Of a DNA stretch of 64,000 nt, positions 26,579 through 32,732 are shown in pieces. This DNA is from a virus, in IMG/VR virus record IMGVR_UViG_3300032304_000826, positions 1 through 64,000 of that record; one strand, written 5' to 3'. The notes below the pieces were generated by a model that worked only from the letters and a program-made list of their open reading frames with translations, ran no database searches and had not been told where the DNA came from. The translations under genes and the position numbers were made by a program. Within the stretch, counting starts at the first letter, position 1; each line of letters starts with the position of its first letter.

Positions 26579-27386
26579 GAAACAAGTCCGCTAGCGTTAG
26601 CGGTAGCGGGACCTCCTGCTCGCAAGCAGAACAGAATTTCTTAACTTCACTGAGTTGTGGGCCTGGGTTGCGGTCTGTTATTGCTGAAAGTATTACTCGT
26701 CGATCCTTGATGCTTAGATCACGGATCTGTTGGACGTTCATTACTGGCATGCCATTAATTGAACCTATGCAGCCTTTGAGCAAGATAGTGTCTAGCTCAG
26801 CTGAGTTCTTATTAGTTGCGTTGACCAGTGCTTTTTGAGTTGTTCCTGTAGGAAGGCTTAGAACTACTTTTCCAACCTTACAGTCAACTGTAAATTCTCT
26901 GTCTTCGTCCCTTAACTTTTTAATCTCAACGTCTTTTTCAAGGTCAATATCAAAAGTCTTTTCTTCTCCGCAGTTAGGGCAAATTGGTCCAACTTTTACG
27001 TCTGGGCCAAACGTAGCGATTCGGATAGCTAACAAGATCATTTCTCGATCTCCTGCAAGAAGAGAATCTAGAGTATCTTTGTCAGCAGGCTTATCGCCAA
27101 CCTTTACTGTGGCTCGTTCTAGGATAGATAAAAGTCCCTTACCAGCATCTGTGATTCTGGCAAGTTGTTCTTCGTCTGCTCCGGTTAATTCTCTAATCTC
27201 TACCGATGTAGTTAGGCCCTCAAAAGGATCTAATAGTCCACCTGGTAGTTCTACCTGAGTATCAGGAGGTGATGGGATTTCTGTTTTTGAGGCAGCTACC
27301 ACCACCTCCTGCTCAGATAAAGCTTGGTTTACAAGCTTATTAGCAAGGGCTGGATCGGCTGATGCACTGATAGTTTCTGTAGACAT
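26571..27386 (-). CDS. T4 gp26-like baseplate/tail assembly chaperone
   Basis: A 271-residue protein between tail tube and tape measure. ELPGGLLDPFEG, VEIRELTGADEEQLAR and LLAGDREMILLAIRIATFGP (about 48-155) match the T4 gp26-type baseplate family. Two C-x2-C pairs (CPNCG near 163 and CSACE near 254) form a zinc site. The N-terminus (to 45) is Ala/Ser-rich. The stop at 26571 probably serves only part of the translation, because a second frame continues (26423-26578). It likely protects the tape measure during tube assembly. Confidence 0.8.
   Translation of the reverse strand: MSTETISASADPALANKLVNQALSEQEVVVAASKTEIPSPPDTQVELPGGLLDPFEGLTTSVEIRELTGADEEQLARITDAGKGLLSILERATVKVGDKPADKDTLDSLLAGDREMILLAIRIATFGPDVKVGPICPNCGEEKTFDIDLEKDVEIKKLRDEDREFTVDCKVGKVVLSLPTGTTQKALVNATNKNSAELDTILLKGCIGSINGMPVMNVQQIRDLSIKDRRVILSAITDRNPGPQLSEVKKFCSACEQEVPLPLTLADLFRE
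26577..26585 (-). other. Probable programmed +1 frameshift site
   Basis: In the zero frame the end reads GAC TTG TTT CGA GAA TGA. A forward slip of tRNA-Phe from TTT to the overlapping TTC, while CGA waits in the A site, puts ribosomes into the +1 frame (GAG AAT GAG...). The +1 frame is open only from about 26589 downward, so the shift must occur within a few codons of here. There is no -1 slippery heptamer. Confidence 0.5.
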
Positions 27387-27407
27387 ATAGTTTTCCTATT
27401 CCTTTAA

Positions 27408-28043
27408 TTAAGAACCAAAGGTTCCGTTTGCGTTGAACTTCTTAGCTGAACCGCTGCTTGTGTAGTTTGACCCGAAAGTAACGTCAAACCCTTCATGAAC
27501 TAGAGTCATTTCTTCAACCATAAGAGTTGAAGATCCTGCATCTAGGTTGCTGTACCCAAGAGAGGTAATCCATGCATTGTGTACACGGAAGCGCATAGAT
27601 GCGTGTTGATCATACGCAGTCGCTGCAGCAGTTGTTCCTTCTGAACCAGCATATGCTGCTGGGTTTGGGTGGCTCAATACTGCGATATCAATATCGCAAC
27701 GGAAGTTAGCGCCAATGCCGCTTGTAGCATTTGGTGTTAGTACTGAGAACAGGCGGCGCATCCACTTAGCGTGAGCATCATTTCCCAACATTACGCCCTT
27801 TGAAAGGCTGATTGGGCTGAATGAGCTTTGACCAGGAATCTGGTGCACGTTTGTGTTGTAGCCACCTTCGCGGTACGCGATTGACTCTGTTGTAACGCTT
27901 AGGCCGGAGAGTGAAACAAACCCCATTTTTCCAAATGAAGCTCCCCACTTACCGTCAGCGTTCTCTGGCAGAAACTCAACCACGAACTTAAAATTACGTA
28001 CTGGATCTGTTGCCAGAGTACTTAAGGGGTTAGTGTAAGACAT
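27408..28043 (-). CDS. Tail tube protein (gp19-like)
   Basis: A 211-residue protein with the gp19/tube signature: DPVRNFKFVVEFLPE at the N-terminus, VSLSGLSVTTESIAYREGGYN (about 43-63), SPISLSKGVMLGNDAHAKWMRRL (about 76-98) and a final NAWITSLGYSNLDAGSS plus VEEMTLVHEGFDVTF. This is the conserved beta-barrel of contractile-tail tubes. It follows the sheath gene, the usual order. Likely very highly expressed. Confidence 0.93.
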   Translation of the reverse strand: MSYTNPLSTLATDPVRNFKFVVEFLPENADGKWGASFGKMGFVSLSGLSVTTESIAYREGGYNTNVHQIPGQSSFSPISLSKGVMLGNDAHAKWMRRLFSVLTPNATSGIGANFRCDIDIAVLSHPNPAAYAGSEGTTAAATAYDQHASMRFRVHNAWITSLGYSNLDAGSSTLMVEEMTLVHEGFDVTFGSNYTSSGSAKKFNANGTFGS

Positions 28044-28057
28044 TTCTTTTTATCTCC

Positions 28058-29623
28058 TTACGCCGTAGCGTTTCCTGTTAGCTGACCAAGTTTGATGACA
28101 ATAAACTCTGCTGGGTACTCTAGAGCTACGCCAATTTCGATGTTGACGCGACCTGAAGTAAGGTCAGCAGAACTGTTTGTTGATGCATCGCACCGTACAT
28201 AGAAAGCCTTGTCTGGACTTGATCCACGAAGTCCACCCTGTTGCCAGTATGAACGTAGGAAAGAGCCAAGAGCAACACGAAGCTGAGACCATAGACGTTC
28301 GTCATTGTTCTCAAAAATCGCAAATGAGCTTCTATCTGTCATTTCTTTCTTGATGTATGTTAGGGAGCGACGTACGTTGATGTAACGGTCTCCCGGGGTG
28401 TTGTTCATTGTACGTCCGCCCATTACAACAATTCCGGCACCAGGTACTTGACGGATTACGTTAACTGGACGTTGTGAGACGTTCAAGGAATCTAGTTGAG
28501 CATTAGTTAGTTGACGTTCTGCAGCTACTGCAAGAGCTACGCGGTTTGTATAACCGGCAGGAGTCTTGAATACGCCACGAGAAGCATCAGTAGCTAAGTA
28601 CTGGCCTACCATTGCAGCACCAGGTGCTTGATTACGAGTTGCAGCAGCTGAGGCACGAAGTGTGTCTGGGATGGTTACCCATGGGTAGTAGACGGCAGCA
28701 CAGCCACCATCAGATGCGGCAATAAATGCTGCAGTTACGTCATTTGCATATGTTTGAGCCTCAGCTGGTGTAAGACCTGCTGGGGTATCTACAACCGCAA
28801 ATGCATCTCCACGGCCTTCGCAATAAGCTACAAGGTCTGCTTGAACGTTAATAGAGAGTGTTCGCTCAGTAGTAGTTCCAGCAGTAGTGTAGATGTATGC
28901 AGCGTTTGGTACGTTAAATACCATAGGATTGTCAATTGGGTCAAATGACTCAAGAGCCGTTGAGTACTCAGTTCTTGTTGGTGCAGATCCGTTAAGGCCT
29001 GATGAAAGAGACTTTACTCCGTCAACCTTAGGCATATCATCTGGAGATACAGAAGCTGAGTTTAGATCAGATACTATAATAACGCCAGATTGTGAGTTAA
29101 TTACTGATACCACGTAGCGTGGATCAGTAGGATCCATGCTTAGATCTGTGTATTGCTCAAGAATATTAGAGGTTGCATTACCACCAATAGTTGGAGCTCC
29201 ATATACTACAAGAGAGAATCTATTTACTACTCCCGCAGCTTTTGTTTCTACAGATAGAAGATTTCCCCAAGTACCAGCATTTGCAGCTCTTACTAGGAGG
29301 GTGTTTAGGGGTGTTGCAGCACGATCAGTCAATGTTACCTGAGCCTGTGCAGCACCTGTTCCTACTACACGCTTTACGTATAGTTGACGGCCGCCATTGG
29401 CAAAAAAGTTATAGGCAGCCCAAGTTGTTGGATAAGCGTCTTCTAGAACTCCAAAAGTCTTGGTAAAATCTGTCCAAGAGTTTAGAAGAACAGGGTTAAC
29501 TGAAGGTCCCTTTGATAGTGGACCTACAAATGCTCCAATAGCGTTTCCGCTATCTGCAAGAGTTACCGCCTGTGGAAGTTCAACTTCCTGAATGAAAACG
29601 CCGGGTCTACTGTATGTAGCCAT
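28058..29623 (-). CDS. Tail sheath protein
   Basis: A 521-residue contractile sheath protein. N-terminus YSRPGVFIQEVELPQAV with GAFVGPLSKGP is the family start; the C-terminal third has GDRYINVRRSLTYIKKEM, FAIFENNDERLWSQLRVALGSFLRSYWQQGGLRG and FYVRCDASTN...GRVNIEIGVALEYPAEFIV, the core handshake region conserved from T4 gp18 to R-pyocins. Presence of sheath, tube, J, gp25 and gpD proteins establishes a myovirus-type tail. Confidence 0.95.
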   Translation of the reverse strand: MATYSRPGVFIQEVELPQAVTLADSGNAIGAFVGPLSKGPSVNPVLLNSWTDFTKTFGVLEDAYPTTWAAYNFFANGGRQLYVKRVVGTGAAQAQVTLTDRAATPLNTLLVRAANAGTWGNLLSVETKAAGVVNRFSLVVYGAPTIGGNATSNILEQYTDLSMDPTDPRYVVSVINSQSGVIIVSDLNSASVSPDDMPKVDGVKSLSSGLNGSAPTRTEYSTALESFDPIDNPMVFNVPNAAYIYTTAGTTTERTLSINVQADLVAYCEGRGDAFAVVDTPAGLTPAEAQTYANDVTAAFIAASDGGCAAVYYPWVTIPDTLRASAAATRNQAPGAAMVGQYLATDASRGVFKTPAGYTNRVALAVAAERQLTNAQLDSLNVSQRPVNVIRQVPGAGIVVMGGRTMNNTPGDRYINVRRSLTYIKKEMTDRSSFAIFENNDERLWSQLRVALGSFLRSYWQQGGLRGSSPDKAFYVRCDASTNSSADLTSGRVNIEIGVALEYPAEFIVIKLGQLTGNATA

Positions 29624-29671
29624 CCGGTTTTACTCCTTACTATGTTAGGTTGTTTACTGTGGGTTCCGAGT

Positions 29672-30271
29672 TTATTGACCGATTGGTGTGAAATCTGTAA
29701 ATTGCTCTTGTAGTGTGATGTTTGGTGGTGTTAGCACTTCGTATAGCTGTACAAGTTGAGCTGGGAGGAACTCCGAGCTAACTTGAACGTTGTAGATATT
29801 TCTAAACAAGCGCTTGTCTTGTTCAGTAGTATCTCGTTTTACGAACCCCATCATGTCTATCCTGCGTACAGTGCCATCTTCAGGAATTGGTAGGAGTCCA
29901 AATCTTAACGGCAGTCTCGCCGTAGAAAATAAGGCATTTATAATCTGCCTATCATGTCTAGGTTGACGAGCATATGTCGTTATTTGATAATCTAAATTTA
30001 CTGGTACTGGGTACCAGGTTGCGTACTCTTCATTAGGGTTTCCACCTTCAGGAGTATACGGCAAATCTATGTAACCTCTATGAGCCCTATCTAGTGACTC
30101 AGAAATTCCCACAAGATCAATTGTGATGTATGGGTAGCTCTGTTGACGGATCTCATTATCTGGTTGACCAAACCACACCCCTACAGGGCGGGTTGCATTA
30201 CCGGAGTCAGAAACAGTAATGCCGCTTATTAAAGTTTTTAAGGCTTTATCTTCATTAATAATATAAGGCAT
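29672..30271 (-). CDS. Tail terminator/neck-type protein
   Basis: A 199-residue protein directly upstream of the sheath gene. It reads as mixed alpha/beta with YPYITIDLVGISESL, NLDYQITTYARQPRHDRQIINALF and a C-terminal PNITLQEQFTDFTPIG. The helix-strand order and place (gp10-like protein, this gene, sheath) suit a tail terminator or sheath-stabilising neck protein. No sequence signature is decisive. The start overlaps the preceding stop as TAATG. Confidence 0.55.
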   Translation of the reverse strand: MPYIINEDKALKTLISGITVSDSGNATRPVGVWFGQPDNEIRQQSYPYITIDLVGISESLDRAHRGYIDLPYTPEGGNPNEEYATWYPVPVNLDYQITTYARQPRHDRQIINALFSTARLPLRFGLLPIPEDGTVRRIDMMGFVKRDTTEQDKRLFRNIYNVQVSSEFLPAQLVQLYEVLTPPNITLQEQFTDFTPIGQ

Positions 30272-30597
30272 TACATTATCCCCACTTCTATAAGTTTATC
30301 GACCCATTCGTCGCCAAGATCTGGCTGCATCTCACGAATGAAGTCTCTAATGACTGGATTTGGGGGGGTAGAGTCAGTTCCATACTCAAGGTCAATTACT
30401 TGGCCGTCTATAGCTTTGGGGTACTTTACAGACCACTTACCATCAGATCTATCGTTAGAAACAGATAGCTGCATGGCTATAGCGACAGGCCATCCGGACT
30501 GTCGTGCATAATTTCTGATGTTAGCGGTTAGTGTTTTCGCTTCTTTAGCTGCTGCTTTTGCGTAGGTATCTAAGAGGACTTTTGTTACTGAATTCAC
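30271..30597 (-). CDS. Head-tail joining / neck protein (HK97 gp10-like)
   Basis: A 108-residue protein starting at GTG 30597, which overlaps the preceding stop as GTGA. A helical N-terminus (LDTYAKAAAKEAKTLTANIRNYARQ) precedes beta strands (GKWSVKYP, VIDLEYGT) and a short helix (NPVIRDFIREM). This resembles HK97 gp10-type tail-completion proteins. Position before the terminator-like gene supports that. Assignment mainly from context. Confidence 0.5.
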   Translation of the reverse strand: MNSVTKVLLDTYAKAAAKEAKTLTANIRNYARQSGWPVAIAMQLSVSNDRSDGKWSVKYPKAIDGQVIDLEYGTDSTPPNPVIRDFIREMQPDLGDEWVDKLIEVGIM

Positions 30598-30755
30598 TTC
30601 TTCTTAGCCTTCGCAGTCAATACATATCCTGCAACAAGTCCAGCTAAGAATTTCTTCTTACCCTTTTTGTCGTCGAAGGCTGTAATGCCGCGAACGAACT
30701 CTTCTCGGTCTGCATCAGACTGAGCTTGGTATAGCCGTTTGGCTAGAAGTATCAT
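30594..30755 (-). CDS. Small basic hypothetical protein (53 aa)
   Basis: ATG 30755 has an excellent ribosome site (GGAGG, 7 nt upstream). The protein begins MILLAKRLYQAQSDADREEF, has a Lys cluster (DDKKGKKKF), a short hydrophobic helix (LAGLVAGYVL) and ends AKAKKK. One short membrane or membrane-surface helix is possible. It is the first gene after the terminator at 30827-30854 and is coupled to the neck gene by a GTGA overlap. Not recognised. Confidence 0.7.
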   Translation of the reverse strand: MILLAKRLYQAQSDADREEFVRGITAFDDKKGKKKFLAGLVAGYVLTAKAKKK

Positions 30756-30826
30756 AGTAAATCCTCCAGTAGAAGGCGCAGGTTAAGCAGCAGGGTTCCG
30801 GGTTTCCCCGGCGTCACTTCAAAGGA

Positions 30827-30854
30827 TAAATGAAAAAGCCCCCTTTCGGGGGCT
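30827..30854 (-). terminator. Intrinsic terminator
   Basis: On the minus strand a perfect 7-bp stem AGCCCCC/GGGGGCT with loop GAAA (30837-30854) is followed by TTTTTCATTT. It ends the run of small basic genes at 30861-31708 and so separates them from the neck, sheath and tube genes downstream. Confidence 0.88.
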
Positions 30855-30860
30855 AAGTCA

Positions 30861-31055
30861 TTACTTCTTTTTAATCTTTTTAATAATTTTGGCATCAATC
30901 TTTCGGTCTTCTGCCATAGTCTTTGGCTTCTTTTTGGCCCCATGAGCCTTGTCAGCCTTCTCAAATTTTGCCTTCTGATCCGGGGTCATGCCCTTAGTCA
31001 TTTTGGCGTCTTTCTTCTTATCCTTGGCTTCCGTGTACTTATCCTTAGTTGCCAT
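30861..31055 (-). CDS. Small lysine-rich protein
   Basis: A 64-residue protein of about one third Lys, opening MATKDKYTEAKDKKKDAKM and closing KIIKKIKKK. It is highly charged, probably disordered or helical on binding nucleic acid. It is the last of a nest of tiny genes and precedes a terminator. The upstream stop overlaps its start as TAATG. A DNA- or RNA-condensing head protein is a guess from composition. Confidence 0.7.
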   Translation of the reverse strand: MATKDKYTEAKDKKKDAKMTKGMTPDQKAKFEKADKAHGAKKKPKTMAEDRKIDAKIIKKIKKK

Positions 31056-31198
31056 TACATGCCCTTCTTTCTAACCATATTTGACTTCTTGGCTTTACCC
31101 TTAGAGTCAGACTTTTTATCGTACTTCTTGTTAGCCGCGGTCAGGGTCTTCATACCGTGCTTGTCTTTAGGCTTACCGCAGCCACAGGTAGAGCACAT
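31055..31198 (-). CDS. Small Cys/Lys-rich protein (47 aa)
   Basis: Too short for usual gene callers but flanked by TAATG overlaps on both sides. It begins MCSTCGCGKPKDKHGMKTL with three Cys in C-x2-C-x-C, then is Lys-rich (KKYDKKSDSKGKAKKS) and ends VRKKGM. The Cys cluster may bind zinc or another metal with His14. Similar design to the next gene upstream (31198-31365), so they may be diverged duplicates. Confidence 0.7.
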   Translation of the reverse strand: MCSTCGCGKPKDKHGMKTLTAANKKYDKKSDSKGKAKKSNMVRKKGM

Positions 31199-31365
31199 TA
31201 CTTTTTCTTCTTCTTTGAGCGAAGAGCAGCAAAGTCAGATCCTTCTAGCTTGCCGTCTTTGTCTGCATCAAGCTTCTTTTGCTTTGGAGACATCTTCTTA
31301 CCGCCCTTTTTGCAGGCGCCTTTACAGCCTGGCTTTGAGCAACCACATCCACATGACTTACACAT
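31198..31365 (-). CDS. Metallothionein-like / EF-hand-like small protein (55 aa)
   Basis: The first 18 residues carry six Cys (C2, C5, C7, C9, C14, C18: MCKSCGCGCSKPGCKGACKK), a metallothionein-like density. Next comes LDADKDGKLEGSDFAAL, a good match to a calcium-binding EF-hand/dockerin loop (D-x-D-x-D-G-x-[IL]-x-x-x-[DE]). The tail is RSKKKKK. TAATG overlaps on both sides make it a real member of the small-gene nest. Metal binding is inferred from spacing only; whether it is virion-bound is unknown. Confidence 0.7.
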   Translation of the reverse strand: MCKSCGCGCSKPGCKGACKKGGKKMSPKQKKLDADKDGKLEGSDFAALRSKKKKK

Positions 31366-31499
31366 TATTTCTTACCTTTCTTAGGTTTAGCGACTTTGTC
31401 TTTTCCTTTACCTTCAGGCACACAGTTTGGCACCTTCTTACCGTTTTGATTCTTCATACCAACTTGGACGTATCCGTCCCAGCAAGGATTCTTAGCCAT
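31365..31499 (-). CDS. Small basic protein with CW-x-GY-x-QVGMK motif (44 aa)
   Basis: Reads MAKNPCWDGYVQVGMKNQNG then KKVPNCVP and a Lys/Gly-rich tail. The C-W-x-G-Y-x-Q-x-G-M-K...K-x-V-P-N-C-V-P motif is one I recognise as recurring in phage head-region proteins, where it also appears fused to larger proteins; its role is not known to me. Two Cys could form a metal site or disulphide. Coupled by TAATG to both neighbours. Confidence 0.72.
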   Translation of the reverse strand: MAKNPCWDGYVQVGMKNQNGKKVPNCVPEGKGKDKVAKPKKGKK

Positions 31500-31708
31500 T
31501 ACTTACCTTTCTTATGGGGGTTCTTCTTATGCCAGTCTTTGGTGGCCTTAACGCCTTCCTTGACTGTCTTAGCCCCAGCTTTCTTAGTTAGATTAATTTT
31601 ATCGTATTTTCCAGCCTTAGCGCTAGCTTCGTGGTCAACAATAATGTCGCCTTTTTTATTCTTCTTTATTGTGTGGCCTGCGCCACCTACTTTAATTTTA
31701 GAGGGCAT
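31499..31708 (-). CDS. Small lysine-rich protein (69 aa)
   Basis: ATG 31708 with GGAG 6 nt upstream is preferred; the frame extends to 31759 but that would overlap the neck gene more and has no ribosome site. The protein opens MPSKIKVGGAGHTIKKNKKG, has a short acidic patch (DIIVDHEASAKAG) and ends with a Lys/His tail (DWHKKNPHKKGK). It begins the nest of Lys-rich genes downstream of the 191-residue connector. Not recognised. Confidence 0.65.
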   Translation of the reverse strand: MPSKIKVGGAGHTIKKNKKGDIIVDHEASAKAGKYDKINLTKKAGAKTVKEGVKATKDWHKKNPHKKGK

Positions 31709-32273
31709 CTCTAGCTCCAAACGCACTGTAGTTTGCATACTGCTGGAATTGAGGATCATTAATCATTTCTTCAGCGTTTACCTGGTTACAGTCAATACTA
31801 AAAAGGGTGTAGTCATCGGTGATAATTCCCTTAGCAAATACCTGCTTAGGGGTAAATACCTGGTTACGGAATATAATTCGGTCTCGTAAATAAGAGTCTG
31901 GGTTTGTAGGGAGATACTTGAGTTCAGGAATAATCTGAGACTCTGCTCCAGACAAGCTAGATCCGTCAATTACGTCCATATTTATAGTAACGCGAAGTAC
32001 GTCAGTATTGTAGAAACCTCTGTCGCCTTGGACAGTTACGCCTTGGAATAGTGCAGCATTGACTACAGGGATGCTGTGTGGACCATCCCATCTACGGCCA
32101 CCACTGTTGTTACCCACATCGTAGATTGGGTCTACAACGCTAGTGCTGCTGTTATAGAACCACCACTCTATATCATAACCAACAGTACGAACTACTTCTT
32201 TTGAGGTGCCAGAGATAATAGAGGCACGCTCATGCTGTACGTTAAAGCGGCCCTCCACTCTCTCGCCACGCAT
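31698..32273 (-). CDS. Head-tail connector/neck-region structural protein
   Basis: A 191-residue protein rich in beta strands and aromatic residues (YDIEWWFYNSSTS, RVTINMDVID, DRIIFRNQVFTP) with an acidic helical end. No family signature stands out. SD CAGGAGG and a TAATG overlap indicate efficient translation. The location between fibre-region genes and the neck nest suggests a neck or collar part, but function is not proven. Confidence 0.5.
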   Translation of the reverse strand: MRGERVEGRFNVQHERASIISGTSKEVVRTVGYDIEWWFYNSSTSVVDPIYDVGNNSGGRRWDGPHSIPVVNAALFQGVTVQGDRGFYNTDVLRVTINMDVIDGSSLSGAESQIIPELKYLPTNPDSYLRDRIIFRNQVFTPKQVFAKGIITDDYTLFSIDCNQVNAEEMINDPQFQQYANYSAFGARDAL

Positions 32274-32482
32274 TAGTCCTCCTGAGGAGCGGTAAACGTA
32301 CCGGTCTCTGGGTCGTAGGTGCTGCTAATAAATACGCCACCCTCTACATCGGTTACGTCAACCATTAGAGGTTCGCTTAAAAATATAGCTGCTAGACGAT
32401 CATCTGTATGGATGATATCTACTACCTCATTGTCAATAATAAATGCGACTTTATTTGGCGGCATGTTAGGTGCAGTAGTCAT
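32273..32482 (-). CDS. Small hypothetical protein (69 aa)
   Basis: ATG 32482 forms a TAATG overlap with the upstream zinc protein and is preferred over 32521. The sequence (NKVAFIIDNEVVDIIHTDDRLAAIFLSEPLMVDVTD...) is an acidic alpha/beta small domain of a type common in phage structural clusters (a viral 'I-I-D-N-x-V-V-D-I-I' two-strand start). Function unknown. Confidence 0.6.
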   Translation of the reverse strand: MTTAPNMPPNKVAFIIDNEVVDIIHTDDRLAAIFLSEPLMVDVTDVEGGVFISSTYDPETGTFTAPQED

Positions 32483-32724
32483 TAGATCTCTTCCTTGTAC
32501 GATATTTGTATGGCTTCCCACTTATGCAGTGGGCAAGAAGCATTAGGCAGCTTTGTCTTTAGCTTCATTATACACCCGCACTCTTTGCACTGCGAAGTAG
32601 ACTTTATAAATCTATCGCAGCCTTTGCAAATGTCTAGGCGCTCTGAAGCAAGCTCGTTTTCTACACGGCCTATGTTTTTATTAAAAAGGTCCCACGGCCT
32701 AGCAGGTCTTGTATTTTCAGTCAT
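32482..32724 (-). CDS. Small zinc-finger protein
   Basis: An 80-residue protein with C-x2-C (CKGC), then C-x2-C-x-C (CKECGC), and a final SCPLHKW, giving enough Cys/His for one or two zinc sites. The pattern R-L-x-I-C-x-x-C...C-x-x-C-G-C-x-M-x-x-K...A-S-C-P-L-x-K-W is one I know from many phage genomes. Its role is not known to me; it lies between the Cys-rich beta-sandwich gene and the connector genes. Confidence 0.75.
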   Translation of the reverse strand: MTENTRPARPWDLFNKNIGRVENELASERLDICKGCDRFIKSTSQCKECGCIMKLKTKLPNASCPLHKWEAIQISYKEEI

Positions 32725-32732
32725 TGCTCTCC

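Noticed and set aside
26561-26600. -1 ribosomal frameshift in the tail chaperone
   Set aside because: No X-XXY-YYZ heptamer lies in the overlap, and the useful frame is +1 (or -2), not -1.
30942-31889. Plus-strand 315-residue hydrophobic open frame
   Set aside because: It is antisense to five Lys-rich genes; AAG/AAA codons read backward give Leu/Phe-rich sequence.
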